Positions 33,546-42,720 are shown, counted from the stretch's first letter. The stretch is DNA of 64,000 nucleotides from Nonomuraea fuscirosea (GCF_003001935.1 NZ_PVNG01000014.1:1-64000); one strand, 5' to 3'. The notes: a model not told the origin generated them from the sequence alone. Program-made: numbers and translations.

Positions 33546-35612
33546 TCAGCGCTGGTCGGCCACCACGATGTCGTCGAGGTGGAGCGAGGCGCCGGTGCCG
33601 CCGGTGCCGCCGGTCAGCTCCAGGGCGACCGTGGCGGTGCCCGTGGGTGCGGTGAGCTGGGCGGTGAACTCCTGCCAGCTCGCGCTCAGCCCGCCGAGCG
33701 TGATCTCGTCGCTCCGCAACGCCTGCTGGCCGGCGTCGTACCACCGCAGCCGCAGCGTCGCGGTGGAAATGCCGGGAGTGCCCTGCCGGGCCCACACGCT
33801 GACCCGCTTGCCGCCGGGGGCGGCGTCGAAGCCGGGCCAGTTGCCGAGCTGCACGCCCCATCCCCCGCCCTCGGTGACGTCGATCCGCAGGCCGTAGGCG
33901 CCGCCGTGGGCCGCTTCGGCGGCTCGCTGCACGGCGCTGCCGTACCAGGCGTCCCACTGGCCGAGCGAGCCTTCGAGCGTCGCGGTGTCCTCGTCGAGGG
34001 CGTTGGGCACGGGAGGCGGGTCGGTCACGCCGTTGAGGGTGCTGCCGGCCTCCTGGTTGAACGGGGCCGAGCGCCAGGCGTTCCATGAGACGGTCTCGCC
34101 CCAGCCCTTGGCGAACTTCCAGTTACCCACATAGGTGTTGTCGTGGAAGCTGTTGCCGCTGGTGTGCATGACGCTCTGCTGGATCTCCGCGACCGTGTAC
34201 GGCATCCAGGGCAGATTGTCGGCCCCCTGCGCGTACAGGGCCTGAACGCCGCAGTAGGTTCCGGCGCAGGGCACGTTCGCCTGGTCGAAGCGGAATTCGT
34301 TGCCGAACACCTTGACGTTGCGCGAATGCCAGCGGCAGTCGCTGCGGAACGGCTCGTTCGCGATGGAGGTGTAGCAGGGGTGGGTCGCGTTGATCGGGTC
34401 GAGATAGTCCCCGTCGTGCGGCTCCGGAATCACCGTCGGATCGACGAACGGCGTGCAGTAGCCCGTGCTGGTGTTGCCGTTGGAATTGCAGAACCGATTG
34501 GTGTTCTCGAAGATCGTGATGCCGGAGAAGTTGTCCTCGAAATAGTTGTCGTTGATGTTGAGATCTGCGCTCCCGCTCGTTTCCGAAGCGAGCCGGGCGT
34601 CACCACCGGATTCCGAGATGTAGATGGCCGGCGCCGGTGAGCCCAGGTTCTCGTTGCCGGTCACCCAGGCGTTCCGCTTGAAGACGTTGCGGGTGACGGT
34701 GGCGTTGTAGCTGATCTCGTACCAGAGGCCGATGCTCTCGTTGTGCTCGATCCAGTTACGGTCGAAAAGAAAGTCGATGTTGTTCGTGTCGGCCCAGAGG
34801 CCCACGCTCAGGTTGTCGTGCACGTAGTTCTGCGTGACGGTGGCGCCGTTGACGTCCCAGAACTTCACGCCGCCGGTGCAGCCGCACCCCTCGATCTCGC
34901 TCTCCCAGTCGTGCTGGTTGTTGGCGGCGATCTCGTTGTTGTGCACGACGAGGTCCTTGATCGCGGAATCGCCCTCGATCGGCGCCTTGTACATGCTGAT
35001 GCCGTACTGGCCGTTCTCCTTCAGGCAACTGTGGCGGATCGTGTTGGCGCTGCCGAGGAACACCGCCGCGCCGTCGTTGTGGTGGGCGTAGAGGTGCTCC
35101 ATCACCCAGCCGGTGCCCGAGTCGTGGTTGACGACGCCTTCGTTGTGGTTCCTGGTTTCACCGCCGAAGTTGCGGATTTCCAGGTACGCGATGCGCACAT
35201 TGGAGGCGACGCCGCCGAAGGCGTACTTGTTGAGCCTTCTGCCGTCGAGGACGGCGCCCGGAGCTCCGATGAAGACGCTGTCATTGCCGGGCTTTATCTG
35301 GCTGTATTCGCCGTCGCCCAGCGTGTGCGTGCCCGGGGCGAACCAGTAGGTCTTGCCGGCCTGGCCGAAGTCGACGCCGAGATTGTCGCCCTCCGGGACC
35401 ACGATCGCGCCGGACGGAGCGCTGGACGGGCCGTCCTTCCACGTGGCGTTGTCACAGACTTTCATGGAGGCCGGTAACTCGGTGTACCAGCCGCCGGACG
35501 CGCGCTCCGCCTGCGCAGCGGTGGCGGCACTGGTCGGGGCGGCGCCGGCCGGGGTGGCCCACAGGCCGGCGGCCACCATGAGTAACGCGCCGACGACAAC
35601 AGAGTGTCGCAT
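33546..35612 (-). CDS. secreted right-handed beta-helix protein with C-terminal beta-sandwich
   Basis: 688 residues. Signal peptide at 1-24 (MRHSVVVGALLMVAAGLWA). Residues 90-510 repeat the rungs of a right-handed beta helix with many Asn (NIDFLFDRNWIEHNESIGLW, ATVTQNYVHDNLSVGLWADT). The last 140 residues, after a Pro linker, form a jelly-roll like carbohydrate-binding modules. The fold is used by pectate lyases and other polysaccharide lyases or hydrolases, so it is probably an extracellular glycan-active enzyme of unknown specificity. GGGAG precedes the start at 35612. Confidence 0.82.
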   Translation of the reverse strand: MRHSVVVGALLMVAAGLWATPAGAAPTSAATAAQAERASGGWYTELPASMKVCDNATWKDGPSSAPSGAIVVPEGDNLGVDFGQAGKTYWFAPGTHTLGDGEYSQIKPGNDSVFIGAPGAVLDGRRLNKYAFGGVASNVRIAYLEIRNFGGETRNHNEGVVNHDSGTGWVMEHLYAHHNDGAAVFLGSANTIRHSCLKENGQYGISMYKAPIEGDSAIKDLVVHNNEIAANNQHDWESEIEGCGCTGGVKFWDVNGATVTQNYVHDNLSVGLWADTNNIDFLFDRNWIEHNESIGLWYEISYNATVTRNVFKRNAWVTGNENLGSPAPAIYISESGGDARLASETSGSADLNINDNYFEDNFSGITIFENTNRFCNSNGNTSTGYCTPFVDPTVIPEPHDGDYLDPINATHPCYTSIANEPFRSDCRWHSRNVKVFGNEFRFDQANVPCAGTYCGVQALYAQGADNLPWMPYTVAEIQQSVMHTSGNSFHDNTYVGNWKFAKGWGETVSWNAWRSAPFNQEAGSTLNGVTDPPPVPNALDEDTATLEGSLGQWDAWYGSAVQRAAEAAHGGAYGLRIDVTEGGGWGVQLGNWPGFDAAPGGKRVSVWARQGTPGISTATLRLRWYDAGQQALRSDEITLGGLSASWQEFTAQLTAPTGTATVALELTGGTGGTGASLHLDDIVVADQR

Positions 35613-35744
35613 GAATGCTCCCGTTCTACCGCTGACGTTGTTGCCAGCGAAGATTAGCGCCAAGATCGCCTACGGGTTGGCGAATAGCGTCAAGTCGCCC
35701 GGTCAGGAACCGTGGCGACCGCCCTCGGCCTCGGGATACAGGGT

Positions 35745-35756
35745 TGACCGCGGTCA
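35745..35756. promoter_or_regulatory. 12-bp perfect palindrome
   Basis: TGACCGCGGTCA is perfectly symmetric and sits 133 bp upstream of the beta-helix gene and 25 bp past the 2Fe-2S gene stop. It could be an operator for the beta-helix gene. No regulator is nearby to assign. Confidence 0.3.
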
Positions 35757-35780
35757 GCCCAGCGCGGCTGCCCGCCGTAG

Positions 35781-36257
35781 TCAGTCCAGCGCGGCGGCGG
35801 CCTTGATGGCCTCGCGGATGCGGAAGTACGTGCCGCAGCGGCAGATGTTGCGCAGGCCGTCGAGGTCGGCGTCGGTGATCTCGCGGCCTTCGGCGGCGGC
35901 GCGGCGGACCAGCGCCACGGCGGCCATGATCTGGCCGGGCTGGCAGTAGCCGCACTGGGCGACGTCGTGGTCGAGCCAGGCCCGCTGCATGGGATGCAGG
36001 TCCGCGCCGGCCGTGGCCGCGAGGCCCTCGATGGTCGTCACCTCGTCCGCCGGCGCAAGGTCTTGGACGGGGATCGCGCAGGGGTTGATCGCTTTGCCGT
36101 TGAGGTGGCTGGTGCACGCCTTGCACACGTTGATGCCGCAGCCGTACTTCGGGCCGGTGATGCCGAGGACGTCGCGCAGCACCCACAGCAGGCGCACGTC
36201 GCCGGGGACGTCCACGGTGACCTGTTCGCCGTTGACGCGGAAGGTGTACTCGGGCAC
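35781..36257 (-). CDS. (2Fe-2S)-binding small subunit of a molybdenum hydroxylase (isoquinoline-1-oxidoreductase-like)
   Basis: 158 residues. The plant-type cluster motif GPKYGCGINVCKACTSHL and the second cluster CGYCQPGQIM with CRCGTYFRI are complete. It matches the small subunit of xanthine-oxidase family enzymes such as isoquinoline or aldehyde oxidoreductases. Its partner, the large molybdopterin subunit, should lie next to it; what lies there (36273-36860) is a deleted remnant. The gene is intact but probably has no working partner here. Confidence 0.88.
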   Translation of the reverse strand: MPEYTFRVNGEQVTVDVPGDVRLLWVLRDVLGITGPKYGCGINVCKACTSHLNGKAINPCAIPVQDLAPADEVTTIEGLAATAGADLHPMQRAWLDHDVAQCGYCQPGQIMAAVALVRRAAAEGREITDADLDGLRNICRCGTYFRIREAIKAAAALD

Positions 36258-36272
36258 GTGGCTCTCCTCGGT

Positions 36273-36860
36273 TCAGCGGGCGTGGTCCAGGCCGTCGGCC
36301 GGCGAAGGAGGGATGGGCGGGACGGTGGGTTTGGGGGTGAAGGAGAGGGTTCCGTGGTTGATCGGGAAGCTGGTCGGCATCGTTCCCGTCGCGCGGCCGT
36401 ACGCGCACGCGACGGCGGCGGTCGAGGCGGCCACGGCCAGTTCGCCGGCGCCGCCGGGCTGCTCCGAGGTGCCGTCCATGACGCCGCCCATCATCTGCGC
36501 CTCCAGGCCGCGCGGGTTGACGGCGAGGCCGACGTCCACGGCGAAGACGGCCTTGGTGACGCGCGGCCCGGTCACGCCGTCGCGGATGGGGCGGTTGACG
36601 GTCTCCGGCCGGCAGTCGATCTCCACCAGGGCTGCGCTGACCGATTTGTACTCGGCGTGGAACGCGATGCCCTGCGCGGTGCCGGCCGGCATCGCCCGGC
36701 CCCACGCGCCGGCCTCGGCCACCTTCGCCGGCACCGCCCGTGAGCGGTCGCCGCGCAGGAAGTCGCGCCGGAGCCGGTACGGATCCCGCCCTGTCTTCGC
36801 GGCGAGCCGGTCGACGATCAGCTCGCCCGCCTCTTTCCTGGCCACGCCCAGCCACGTCAT
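36273..36860 (-). pseudogene. molybdopterin-binding subunit of xanthine-oxidase-type enzyme, C-terminal remnant with internal deletion
   Basis: About 195 codons remain of a protein that is usually 700 or more. MPAGTAQGIAFHAEYKSVSA and VTGPRVTKAVFAVDVGLAVN are well conserved. Then RGLEAQMMGGVMDGTSEQ runs straight into PGGAGELAVAASTAAVACAY, which in relatives is about 45 residues further on, so an in-frame internal deletion is likely. The N-terminal 500 or so residues are missing; sequence above 36860 is unrelated. It is 15 bp from its small-subunit gene. Confidence 0.75.
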
Positions 36861-36948
36861 CGACCTCGACGACGACGCCCAGCTCGCCGCCGTCGCCCGG
36901 CAGTTCCTGATCCCCATGCTGCGCCCCGCCCACCGGGGAGCCGGGACG

Positions 36949-38248
36949 TCACGGGGTGAGGCGGAGGTCGGACGGGGTCCAGCCGGCTGTGCCGGCCACG
37001 ATCCGGACGGCCGCGCGGGCCAGTGGCTCCAGGCCCGCCACGTCTACCTTGTCGATCGTGTCGGCCGAGTCGAACAGGTACATCGGCGCCGACAGGAAGT
37101 GCACCAGCGGCACGCCCTCGGGATGGAAGAACGCGCCGTCCGTGGGCGGCATCGGCGAGAACGCGTCCGGCGGCAGGACGAACGAGCGGCGCAGGTCCTC
37201 CGCCTCCAGTGTCGCCGCGACCAGCCGTTCCAGCCGGGGAGCCCGCGTGGTGAACCACCATCTGACCTCCGGGTCGGTGGTCGGCACCAGCTCGCCGTCC
37301 ACCGCCTCGCAGCGCAGCGCGGCGTGCTCCAGGTGCAGCTGGAGCAGCACGTCCGCGAGCTCGGGCCGGTGCCGGTCGATGTAGGCCCGGGTGCCGGCCG
37401 CGTGGGCCATGTGGCCGGAGGTGAGGAGGAACGTCAGGTTGTGCGGGCGTTCCTCCCTCGGGACGCGGGCCCAGTGACGGGCGGTGGCCAGGACGAGGGC
37501 CAGGCCGGAGGCGTCCTCGACGGCCGAGGCCCACGGGGCGTCGTGGTGCGAGGCGACGATGACCGTGTGCGGGGAGGGTGGCGACGACGTTGTGCGTGGT
37601 CACCGTGTCGACGGCGGACTCGGCGATCAGCTCTCCCTCGCACGGGAGCCGGGCCAGGAGGCGGCGGGCGTCGGTGCCGGACAGCCACAGGCCGGGGATC
37701 GGGCGTTCGACCGCGTCGTACGGGACGTAGTAGTCACGGGTGTCCCAGGGCAGGCCGGTCAGCGCGCCGACGAACCCCGCGGCCCCCGCCGCCAGGGCGG
37801 GCTCGACGACCTCCATCATCCGCGGGCCGAACGGGATCGTCTGGACGAGGGTGTCGAAGCAGCCCTCGGGGTCGTAGGCCGAGGTCGCGAGCGTCTTCAC
37901 GTACGACTGCGGCAGCTCGGTGAAGGCCAGCTCGTCCACCACGATGTCACCGGGCCGGGCGTCGGCCGCCGTGGCGACGCGCGCCCGCAGGCCGGCGGCC
38001 GGCGCGGTGAACGGCAGCGGCAGGCCGGTGAACGAGGTGCCGTCGTCGAGGCGGAGCAGGCCGGCGCCGGGCCGCCAGCGCGGCACCTCGACCGGTTCGA
38101 GCGCGACGTCCAGGCCGAACTCCGCGAGCCGCTCGGCCAGCCATCGCTCGGTCCACGCGTCCGCCGAGTAGCCGGGGCGGCGGATGCCGCGCTCCACGAC
38201 GGTCTCGATCCAGCCGAGCATCTCGGCGGCGGACGGCACGTGCTCCAT
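36949..38248 (-). pseudogene. M28-type peptidase / aminopeptidase-like gene with a one-base frameshift
   Basis: From ATG 38248 the first frame runs MEHVPSAAEMLGWIETVVER to NVVATLP. It then shifts into the frame of IVASHHDAPWASAVEDASGL to the stop at 36949. The join is a run of four C (G at 37571-37574 on the plus strand); three C would restore one frame of about 432 residues. HHDAP and EDASG are zinc-ligand motifs of M28 peptidases, with later ligands weaker. It may be a real mutation or a sequencing slip. Confidence 0.7.
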
Positions 38249-38301
38249 GGTCACGATCCAACCATTGACAGGACCCGTTTGTGAAGCGAGAGTTCCGGTC
38301 A

Positions 38302-38312
38302 TCCGTACAAAT
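38302..38312. promoter_or_regulatory. TCCGTACAAAT motif before the secreted hydrolase gene
   Basis: Eleven bases that are the exact reverse complement of 39967-39977 in front of the GntR gene. It lies 13 bp upstream of the hydrolase start codon. The GTAC core is self-complementary. It probably marks the GntR operator. Confidence 0.5.
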
Positions 38313-38325
38313 CTGGGGAGCTCGG

Positions 38326-39168
38326 ATGAAGCTGATCGTGCTCGTCGTCGTGGCCTTACTGGGACTCCACACCACTCCGGCCCAGGCCGACGCGGCCCGG
38401 GTCGCGGACGCCGTCGAGGCGCACTACGAGGTGGCCGGGCCGTGGTCTGTCGCCACCGCAGAAGCGCCGGGCTACCGGCTCCACTACCCGGCCGACCTCG
38501 GCGCCGGCGGTGTCCTGCACCCCATCGTGACCTGGGGCAACGGGACCGGCGCCGTGCCCACGCAGTATCCGGGGCTGCTCGGCCTGCTGGCCTCGTGGGG
38601 GTTCGCGGTGGTCGCCTCCACCGACACCACGACGGGCACCGGGTCCGAGATGATCGCCGCGGCGCAGTACCTGATCGCCAGGAACGCCGACCCCGCCAGC
38701 GTCTTCTACGGCAAGCTCGACGTGACCAAGGTCGGCGCGGTCGGCCACTCGCAGGGGGCGGGCGGCGCGGTGAACACCGCCACCAAGTCCGGCGGGCTGA
38801 TCGACACCGTCGTCCCCATCGCCCTGCCCGCCCCGATCTGGGTGAGCCCGGGCGACCGCTTCTCGGTGAGCGAGCTGAGCTGCCCGGTGCTGTTCGTCAG
38901 CGGGGCGAACGACGTGATCATCTCGCCCGACTCGGCGTTGCGGTCGTACTTCGGGCAGGTCCCGGGCGCGGCGGCGAAGGCGCTGCTCAAGGGCGCCGGG
39001 CACAACACGATCCAGGGCACGGGCGGCGGCTTCCTCGGGTACGTGACGGCGTGGCTGATGTACCAGCTCCAGGGCGACGCGTACGCGCGCGGCGCGTTCG
39101 CGGGCACGTCGCCCGAGATCAATACCAACGCCGGCTGGCAGAGCCAGACGCAGAAGAACCTCCCGTGA
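38326..39168 (+). CDS. secreted alpha/beta hydrolase (chlorophyllase/cutinase-like group)
   Basis: 280 residues with a Sec signal peptide (MKLIVLVVVALLGLHTTPAQA). It carries LHPIVTWGNGTGAVP, typical of the chlorophyllase-like group, and the nucleophile elbow GAVGHSQGAGG. VLFVSGANDVIISPD holds the acid and GAGHNTIQG the base His. Substrate unknown; cutinases and polyester hydrolases share this layout. The start at 38326 has GGGGAG upstream. It is convergent with the GntR gene, which shares an operator-like motif with it. Confidence 0.8.
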   Translation: MKLIVLVVVALLGLHTTPAQADAARVADAVEAHYEVAGPWSVATAEAPGYRLHYPADLGAGGVLHPIVTWGNGTGAVPTQYPGLLGLLASWGFAVVASTDTTTGTGSEMIAAAQYLIARNADPASVFYGKLDVTKVGAVGHSQGAGGAVNTATKSGGLIDTVVPIALPAPIWVSPGDRFSVSELSCPVLFVSGANDVIISPDSALRSYFGQVPGAAAKALLKGAGHNTIQGTGGGFLGYVTAWLMYQLQGDAYARGAFAGTSPEINTNAGWQSQTQKNLP

Positions 39169-39184
39169 AACGGAACCCGCGCCG

Positions 39185-39952
39185 TCAGTGGCTCATGAGG
39201 GCGTTCTTGGCGTCGTTGAGCTCCACCGAGAACACGGTCAGATCACCGCGGGCGTGCCGGATCGTGTACTCGACCGCGATCCCGCTCTCCGTGCTGGTGC
39301 TGCGGGCGGTGGCCAGCAGGGCCGCGGCCATGGGCACGCGCAGCAACTCGGCCAGCCGGTAGTCGGCGTTGACCGCGCCGATCGTCTCCCGCCCGCTCGC
39401 CGGGACCAGCCCGTACCTGGTGCGCAGCAGGTCGTACAGGGAGCCGGTGAGGTCCTCGCCGAGGATGCCGGGGACCGGCTCGACGGGCAGGTGGGCGCTC
39501 TCGACCATGCACGGCACGCCGTCGAGCAGGCGCAGCCGTTCGATGAAGACGATGTCGTCGCGCTCCCCCACCCCGAGGGCGACCGCGACGTCGGGCCCGG
39601 CCGGCTGGAGCCGGGCCTCGATCACCCGCGTCGCCGGCTTGCGGCCGAGCCGGGCCATCGTCTCGGTGAACCCGACCGGCCGCGAGCCCAGCTCCGGCGT
39701 CAGGGCCAGCGGCGCGGTGTAGGTCCCGCTGCCCTGCCTGGCCACCAGCAGCCCCTCCTGGACCAGGTCGCCGATCGCCCGCCTGGCCGTCGCCCGGCTC
39801 ACGCCGGCGAAGACCATCAGGTCCTTCTCGGCGGGAATCATGGTGTCGGGCTCGCAGTCGCGGATGACCGCGCGCAGGCGCTCGCGCAGCTGGTAGTAGA
39901 GCGGCACCGCGGCCGACGGATCGAGCGCCAGCCTGCGTTCCCAGTCGGTCAT
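39185..39952 (-). CDS. GntR family regulator (HutC/UTRA type)
   Basis: 255 residues. Residues 15-80 are the GntR winged helix (VPLYYQLRERLRAVIRDCEP, SRATARRAIGDLVQEGLLV). Residues 95-245 form the UTRA effector domain (FIERLRLLDGVPCMVESAHL). UTRA domains bind sugars, sugar phosphates or histidine-like ligands. Shared motif sites in front of this gene and of the hydrolase gene suggest it controls both. Confidence 0.9.
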   Translation of the reverse strand: MTDWERRLALDPSAAVPLYYQLRERLRAVIRDCEPDTMIPAEKDLMVFAGVSRATARRAIGDLVQEGLLVARQGSGTYTAPLALTPELGSRPVGFTETMARLGRKPATRVIEARLQPAGPDVAVALGVGERDDIVFIERLRLLDGVPCMVESAHLPVEPVPGILGEDLTGSLYDLLRTRYGLVPASGRETIGAVNADYRLAELLRVPMAAALLATARSTSTESGIAVEYTIRHARGDLTVFSVELNDAKNALMSH

Positions 39953-39966
39953 CCGGTCCTCGCCTC

Positions 39967-39977
39967 ATTTGTACGGA
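39967..39977. promoter_or_regulatory. ATTTGTACGGA motif before the GntR gene
   Basis: Eleven bases, 14 bp upstream of the GntR start, identical in reverse complement to 38302-38312. A likely autoregulatory site. Confidence 0.5.
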
Positions 39978-40021
39978 CGACCGCATCTTTCTCCCACACC
40001 CGGGAACGTGTCAACCCAGGC

Positions 40022-40975
40022 TCAATCCGGCGCCGACTCGATCGGGACGGTGAGCCGGCGTCTGACCGGCGCGGGCTCCCTGCGTTCGCCGAGGAGGTCC
40101 ATGAGCTGGTCCATGGCGACCTCGCCGAGCCGTTCGCCGTCCACGTCGATCGAGGGGACGTCGTGCAGCCCCAGGCTCTCGACGACCATGCGTTCCGAGC
40201 TGACCACGACGTCGCGGACGCCCCGGTTGAGCAGGGCGAACATGAGGCCGAGGCCGATCGAGGTGGCGTAGGGGACGACGGCGGTGGCGCGGGCGGCGAC
40301 CACGGCCCCGGCGGCCTCCACGCCGGCGGCGAACGTCGAGGGGCAGGGGCCGAGCATGGTCAGCGTCGCGCCGCTCGGCTCGGCCGCGGCGCGGATGGCG
40401 GCCTGGCGCTGGCGGTCCTGCCAGGATCCGGCCGGGCCGCCGATGTAGACGACGCGCTCGTGGCCCTTGCCGGTGAACCAGGTGACGAGCGCGCCGAAGG
40501 CGGTGGCGGTGTCGGCGACGGCCGAGGTCATGCCGTCGATCTCGCGGTCGATGAGCACGGTCGGCTTGTACGACGCGGCGGCGCGGACGATCTCGTCCGA
40601 TCCCCGGGGCGCGGTGAACAGGAAGCCGTCGACCTGGTGGGCGAGATGTTCGACCGCGGCGAGCTGGGCCGGGTGCTCCAGGGAGTGCACCGCGATGGTC
40701 AGCTGCACGCCCGAGGCGGCCGCGCGGGCCTGGGCGCCGCCGATGATCGGGTTGAAGAAGGTGTTGTCGAGCGTCGGCACCACGACGGCGACCACCCCGG
40801 TCTTCCCCCGGGCCAGCTGGGTGGCCGCCCGGTTGGGGACGAATCCGAGCTGCTCGGCGGCGGCGCGGACGCGGGCCACCGTCTCGGGGGCGGCCAGGTC
40901 GGGCCGGCCCAGGGCGCGGGAGGCCGTCGCCTTGGAAACCCCGGCCAGCGCGGCGACGTCCGCGAGTGTCGGCAC
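40022..40975 (-). CDS. LacI family transcriptional regulator
   Basis: 317 residues. The HTH (TLADVAALAGVSKATASRAL) and hinge helix (NRAATQLARGKTG) are typical. The effector domain follows in periplasmic-binding fold, with TLDNTFFNPIIGG near residue 68. It is divergent from the ABC importer operon at 41.1 kb, whose 5' end holds tandem palindromes of LacI type. The ligand is probably the imported solute or its product. Confidence 0.92.
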   Translation of the reverse strand: MPTLADVAALAGVSKATASRALGRPDLAAPETVARVRAAAEQLGFVPNRAATQLARGKTGVVAVVVPTLDNTFFNPIIGGAQARAAASGVQLTIAVHSLEHPAQLAAVEHLAHQVDGFLFTAPRGSDEIVRAAASYKPTVLIDREIDGMTSAVADTATAFGALVTWFTGKGHERVVYIGGPAGSWQDRQRQAAIRAAAEPSGATLTMLGPCPSTFAAGVEAAGAVVAARATAVVPYATSIGLGLMFALLNRGVRDVVVSSERMVVESLGLHDVPSIDVDGERLGEVAMDQLMDLLGERREPAPVRRRLTVPIESAPD

Positions 40976-41055
40976 TGATGCTCCCTTGGGTCGTTACCTG
41001 GATTTCACACAGGGGTTTGTGCGGGAGGCCGCCCATAATCTATGGTCAGGCTCCT

Positions 41056-41081
41056 GGAACCGGTTCCGCAACCGGTTCCGC
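41056..41081. promoter_or_regulatory. tandem palindromic LacI-type operators
   Basis: GGAACCGGTTCC at 41056-41067 is a perfect 12-bp palindrome. AACCGGTTCCGC occurs twice in a row (41058-41069 and 41070-41081), giving two overlapping operator-like sites 12 bp apart. A -10-like CATAAT lies at 41034-41039, so a bound repressor would sit just downstream of the start point. Confidence 0.75.
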
Positions 41082-41113
41082 ACCACCGTACGCCATGCAG
41101 AAAGGACGCCGAC

Positions 41114-41932
41114 ATCTCACGCACATCGGCCCTTCTCCTGGTGCCCGGTCTCGTCCTCCTCGTCGTGGGCTTCCTCATCCCCTCGGCCGCGATGCTCTTC
41201 GCGCCGCCCGACGTGGCGACCGGCGAGATCTTCACGCGCCTGGGCGAGATGCTCACCGATCCGTACGACCTGGAGGTGATCGGGCGCACGGTCGGGCTCG
41301 CCCTGGCGGTCACGGTCATCTGCGTCGTCCTCGGCTTCCCCATCGCCTACTGGCTGGCCCGCTCGCCGTCCCGCTGGAGCGGCGTGCTGCTGGCAGTGGC
41401 GATCTTCCCACTGATGCTGAGCAACGTGGTGCGCACGTTCGGCTGGCTCGTGATCCTCGGCTCGAAAGGGGCGCTCGGGCGGCTGCTCGTGCAGCTCGGC
41501 GTCGTGGACGTGGCGCCGCAGCTGCTCTACACCAAGCTCGCCATCGTGCTCGGCCTCACCCAGCTGTTCCTGCCGCTGGCCATCATCTCCTGCTACTCGG
41601 CCGTCGCCCAGGTCGATCCGGGCCTGGACGACGCCTCGCGCGGGCTCGGCGGGAGCCGGATCCGCACGATGTGGAGCATCGTCATCCCGCTCACCATGCC
41701 GGGCATCGTGGTGGCCGCCACCCTCGTCTTCGCGGGCTCCGTCACCGCCTACACCACGCCGTACCTGCTCGGCGGGTCCAGCCAGCGGATGTTGTCCACG
41801 CAGCTGTTCTCGTACGCGACCACCACGGTCGACTGGGCCTCGGCCTCGGCGACGGCGCTCATCATGACGGTCCTGGTCTTCCTGGTCTCCGGGCTGTCGT
41901 CGCTGATCGGGCGGAAGGGGGCCACCTCGTGA
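41114..41932 (+). CDS. spermidine/putrescine-type ABC transporter permease (PotB-like)
   Basis: 272 residues, six hydrophobic spans. TM1 reads LLLVPGLVLLVVGFLIPSAA. The EAA loop SRGLGGSRIRTMWSIVIPLT is intact. The start is unclear: AAAGGA lies seven bases before an ATC at 41114, where relatives would have ATG. An ATG at 41042 is in frame but would put the operators inside the gene. A GTG at 41140 would cut into TM1. The end overlaps the next gene as GTGA. Confidence 0.82.
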   Translation: MSRTSALLLVPGLVLLVVGFLIPSAAMLFAPPDVATGEIFTRLGEMLTDPYDLEVIGRTVGLALAVTVICVVLGFPIAYWLARSPSRWSGVLLAVAIFPLMLSNVVRTFGWLVILGSKGALGRLLVQLGVVDVAPQLLYTKLAIVLGLTQLFLPLAIISCYSAVAQVDPGLDDASRGLGGSRIRTMWSIVIPLTMPGIVVAATLVFAGSVTAYTTPYLLGGSSQRMLSTQLFSYATTTVDWASASATALIMTVLVFLVSGLSSLIGRKGATS

Positions 41933-42720
41933 AGCGGCCGGTCACGGCGGCGCTGGCGGTCGTCGGTTACCTCATCATGATCGTGCCGATCGTCTTCGTG
42001 GTCGCCACCGCCTTCACCGCCGGCAGCACCCTGCGCTTCCCGCCGGACGGGTTCTCGCTGCGCTGGTTCGGCGAGGCGTTCGCGTACGAGCCGTTCGTCG
42101 AGGCCACGATCTCCAGCGTGCAGCTGGCCGTGCTCGCCGCCGCGCTCGCGCTGCTCATCGGCGTGCCCGCCACGCTCGCCATCCACCGCGGCAGGATCCC
42201 CGGCAAGGGGCTGGTCGAGGGGTTGTTCCTGTCGCCGCTGATCGTGCCCGAGCTGGTCGTCGGCCTCGCGCTGTTCCAGCAGCTCATGGTCGGCCTGGAC
42301 CTGGACAACTTCACCGCCCTGCTGGTCGGGCACACCGCGCTGATGCTGCCCTACGCGGTACGCGTCACCGGCGCATCGCTCGCGCTGGCCGATCCCGCGC
42401 TGGAGGAGGCCGCCCGAGGGCTCGGCGCCTCGCCGCTGCGCGCGTTCGTCAACGTGACGCTGCCCGTCCTGCGGCCGGGGATCTTCTCCGCCGGGCTGCT
42501 CAGCGTGGTCACGTCGTTCAACAACGTGCCGCTGTCGCTGCTGCTGCAGGGACGCGACTTCCGGACGCTGCCGGTGACGATGCTCGACTACGTGCAGCAG
42601 TCGTACGACCCGATGGTCGCCGCCGCGTCCACCCTCATCCTGGCCGCCACCGTGGTCATCGCCGTGATCGCCGAGCGCACGGTCGGATTCGCCAAAATCT
42701 TCGGAGGGATCAGCCGATGA
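41929..42720 (+). CDS. spermidine/putrescine-type ABC transporter permease (PotC-like)
   Basis: 263 residues, six spans. The N-terminal span YLIMIVPIVFVVATAFTAG, the EAA loop LEEAARGLGASPLRAFVNVT, and the region SFNNVPLSLLLQGRDFRTLP are typical. Translation is coupled by GTGA to the first permease and by ATGA to the ATPase. Confidence 0.9.
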   Translation: MKRPVTAALAVVGYLIMIVPIVFVVATAFTAGSTLRFPPDGFSLRWFGEAFAYEPFVEATISSVQLAVLAAALALLIGVPATLAIHRGRIPGKGLVEGLFLSPLIVPELVVGLALFQQLMVGLDLDNFTALLVGHTALMLPYAVRVTGASLALADPALEEAARGLGASPLRAFVNVTLPVLRPGIFSAGLLSVVTSFNNVPLSLLLQGRDFRTLPVTMLDYVQQSYDPMVAAASTLILAATVVIAVIAERTVGFAKIFGGISR

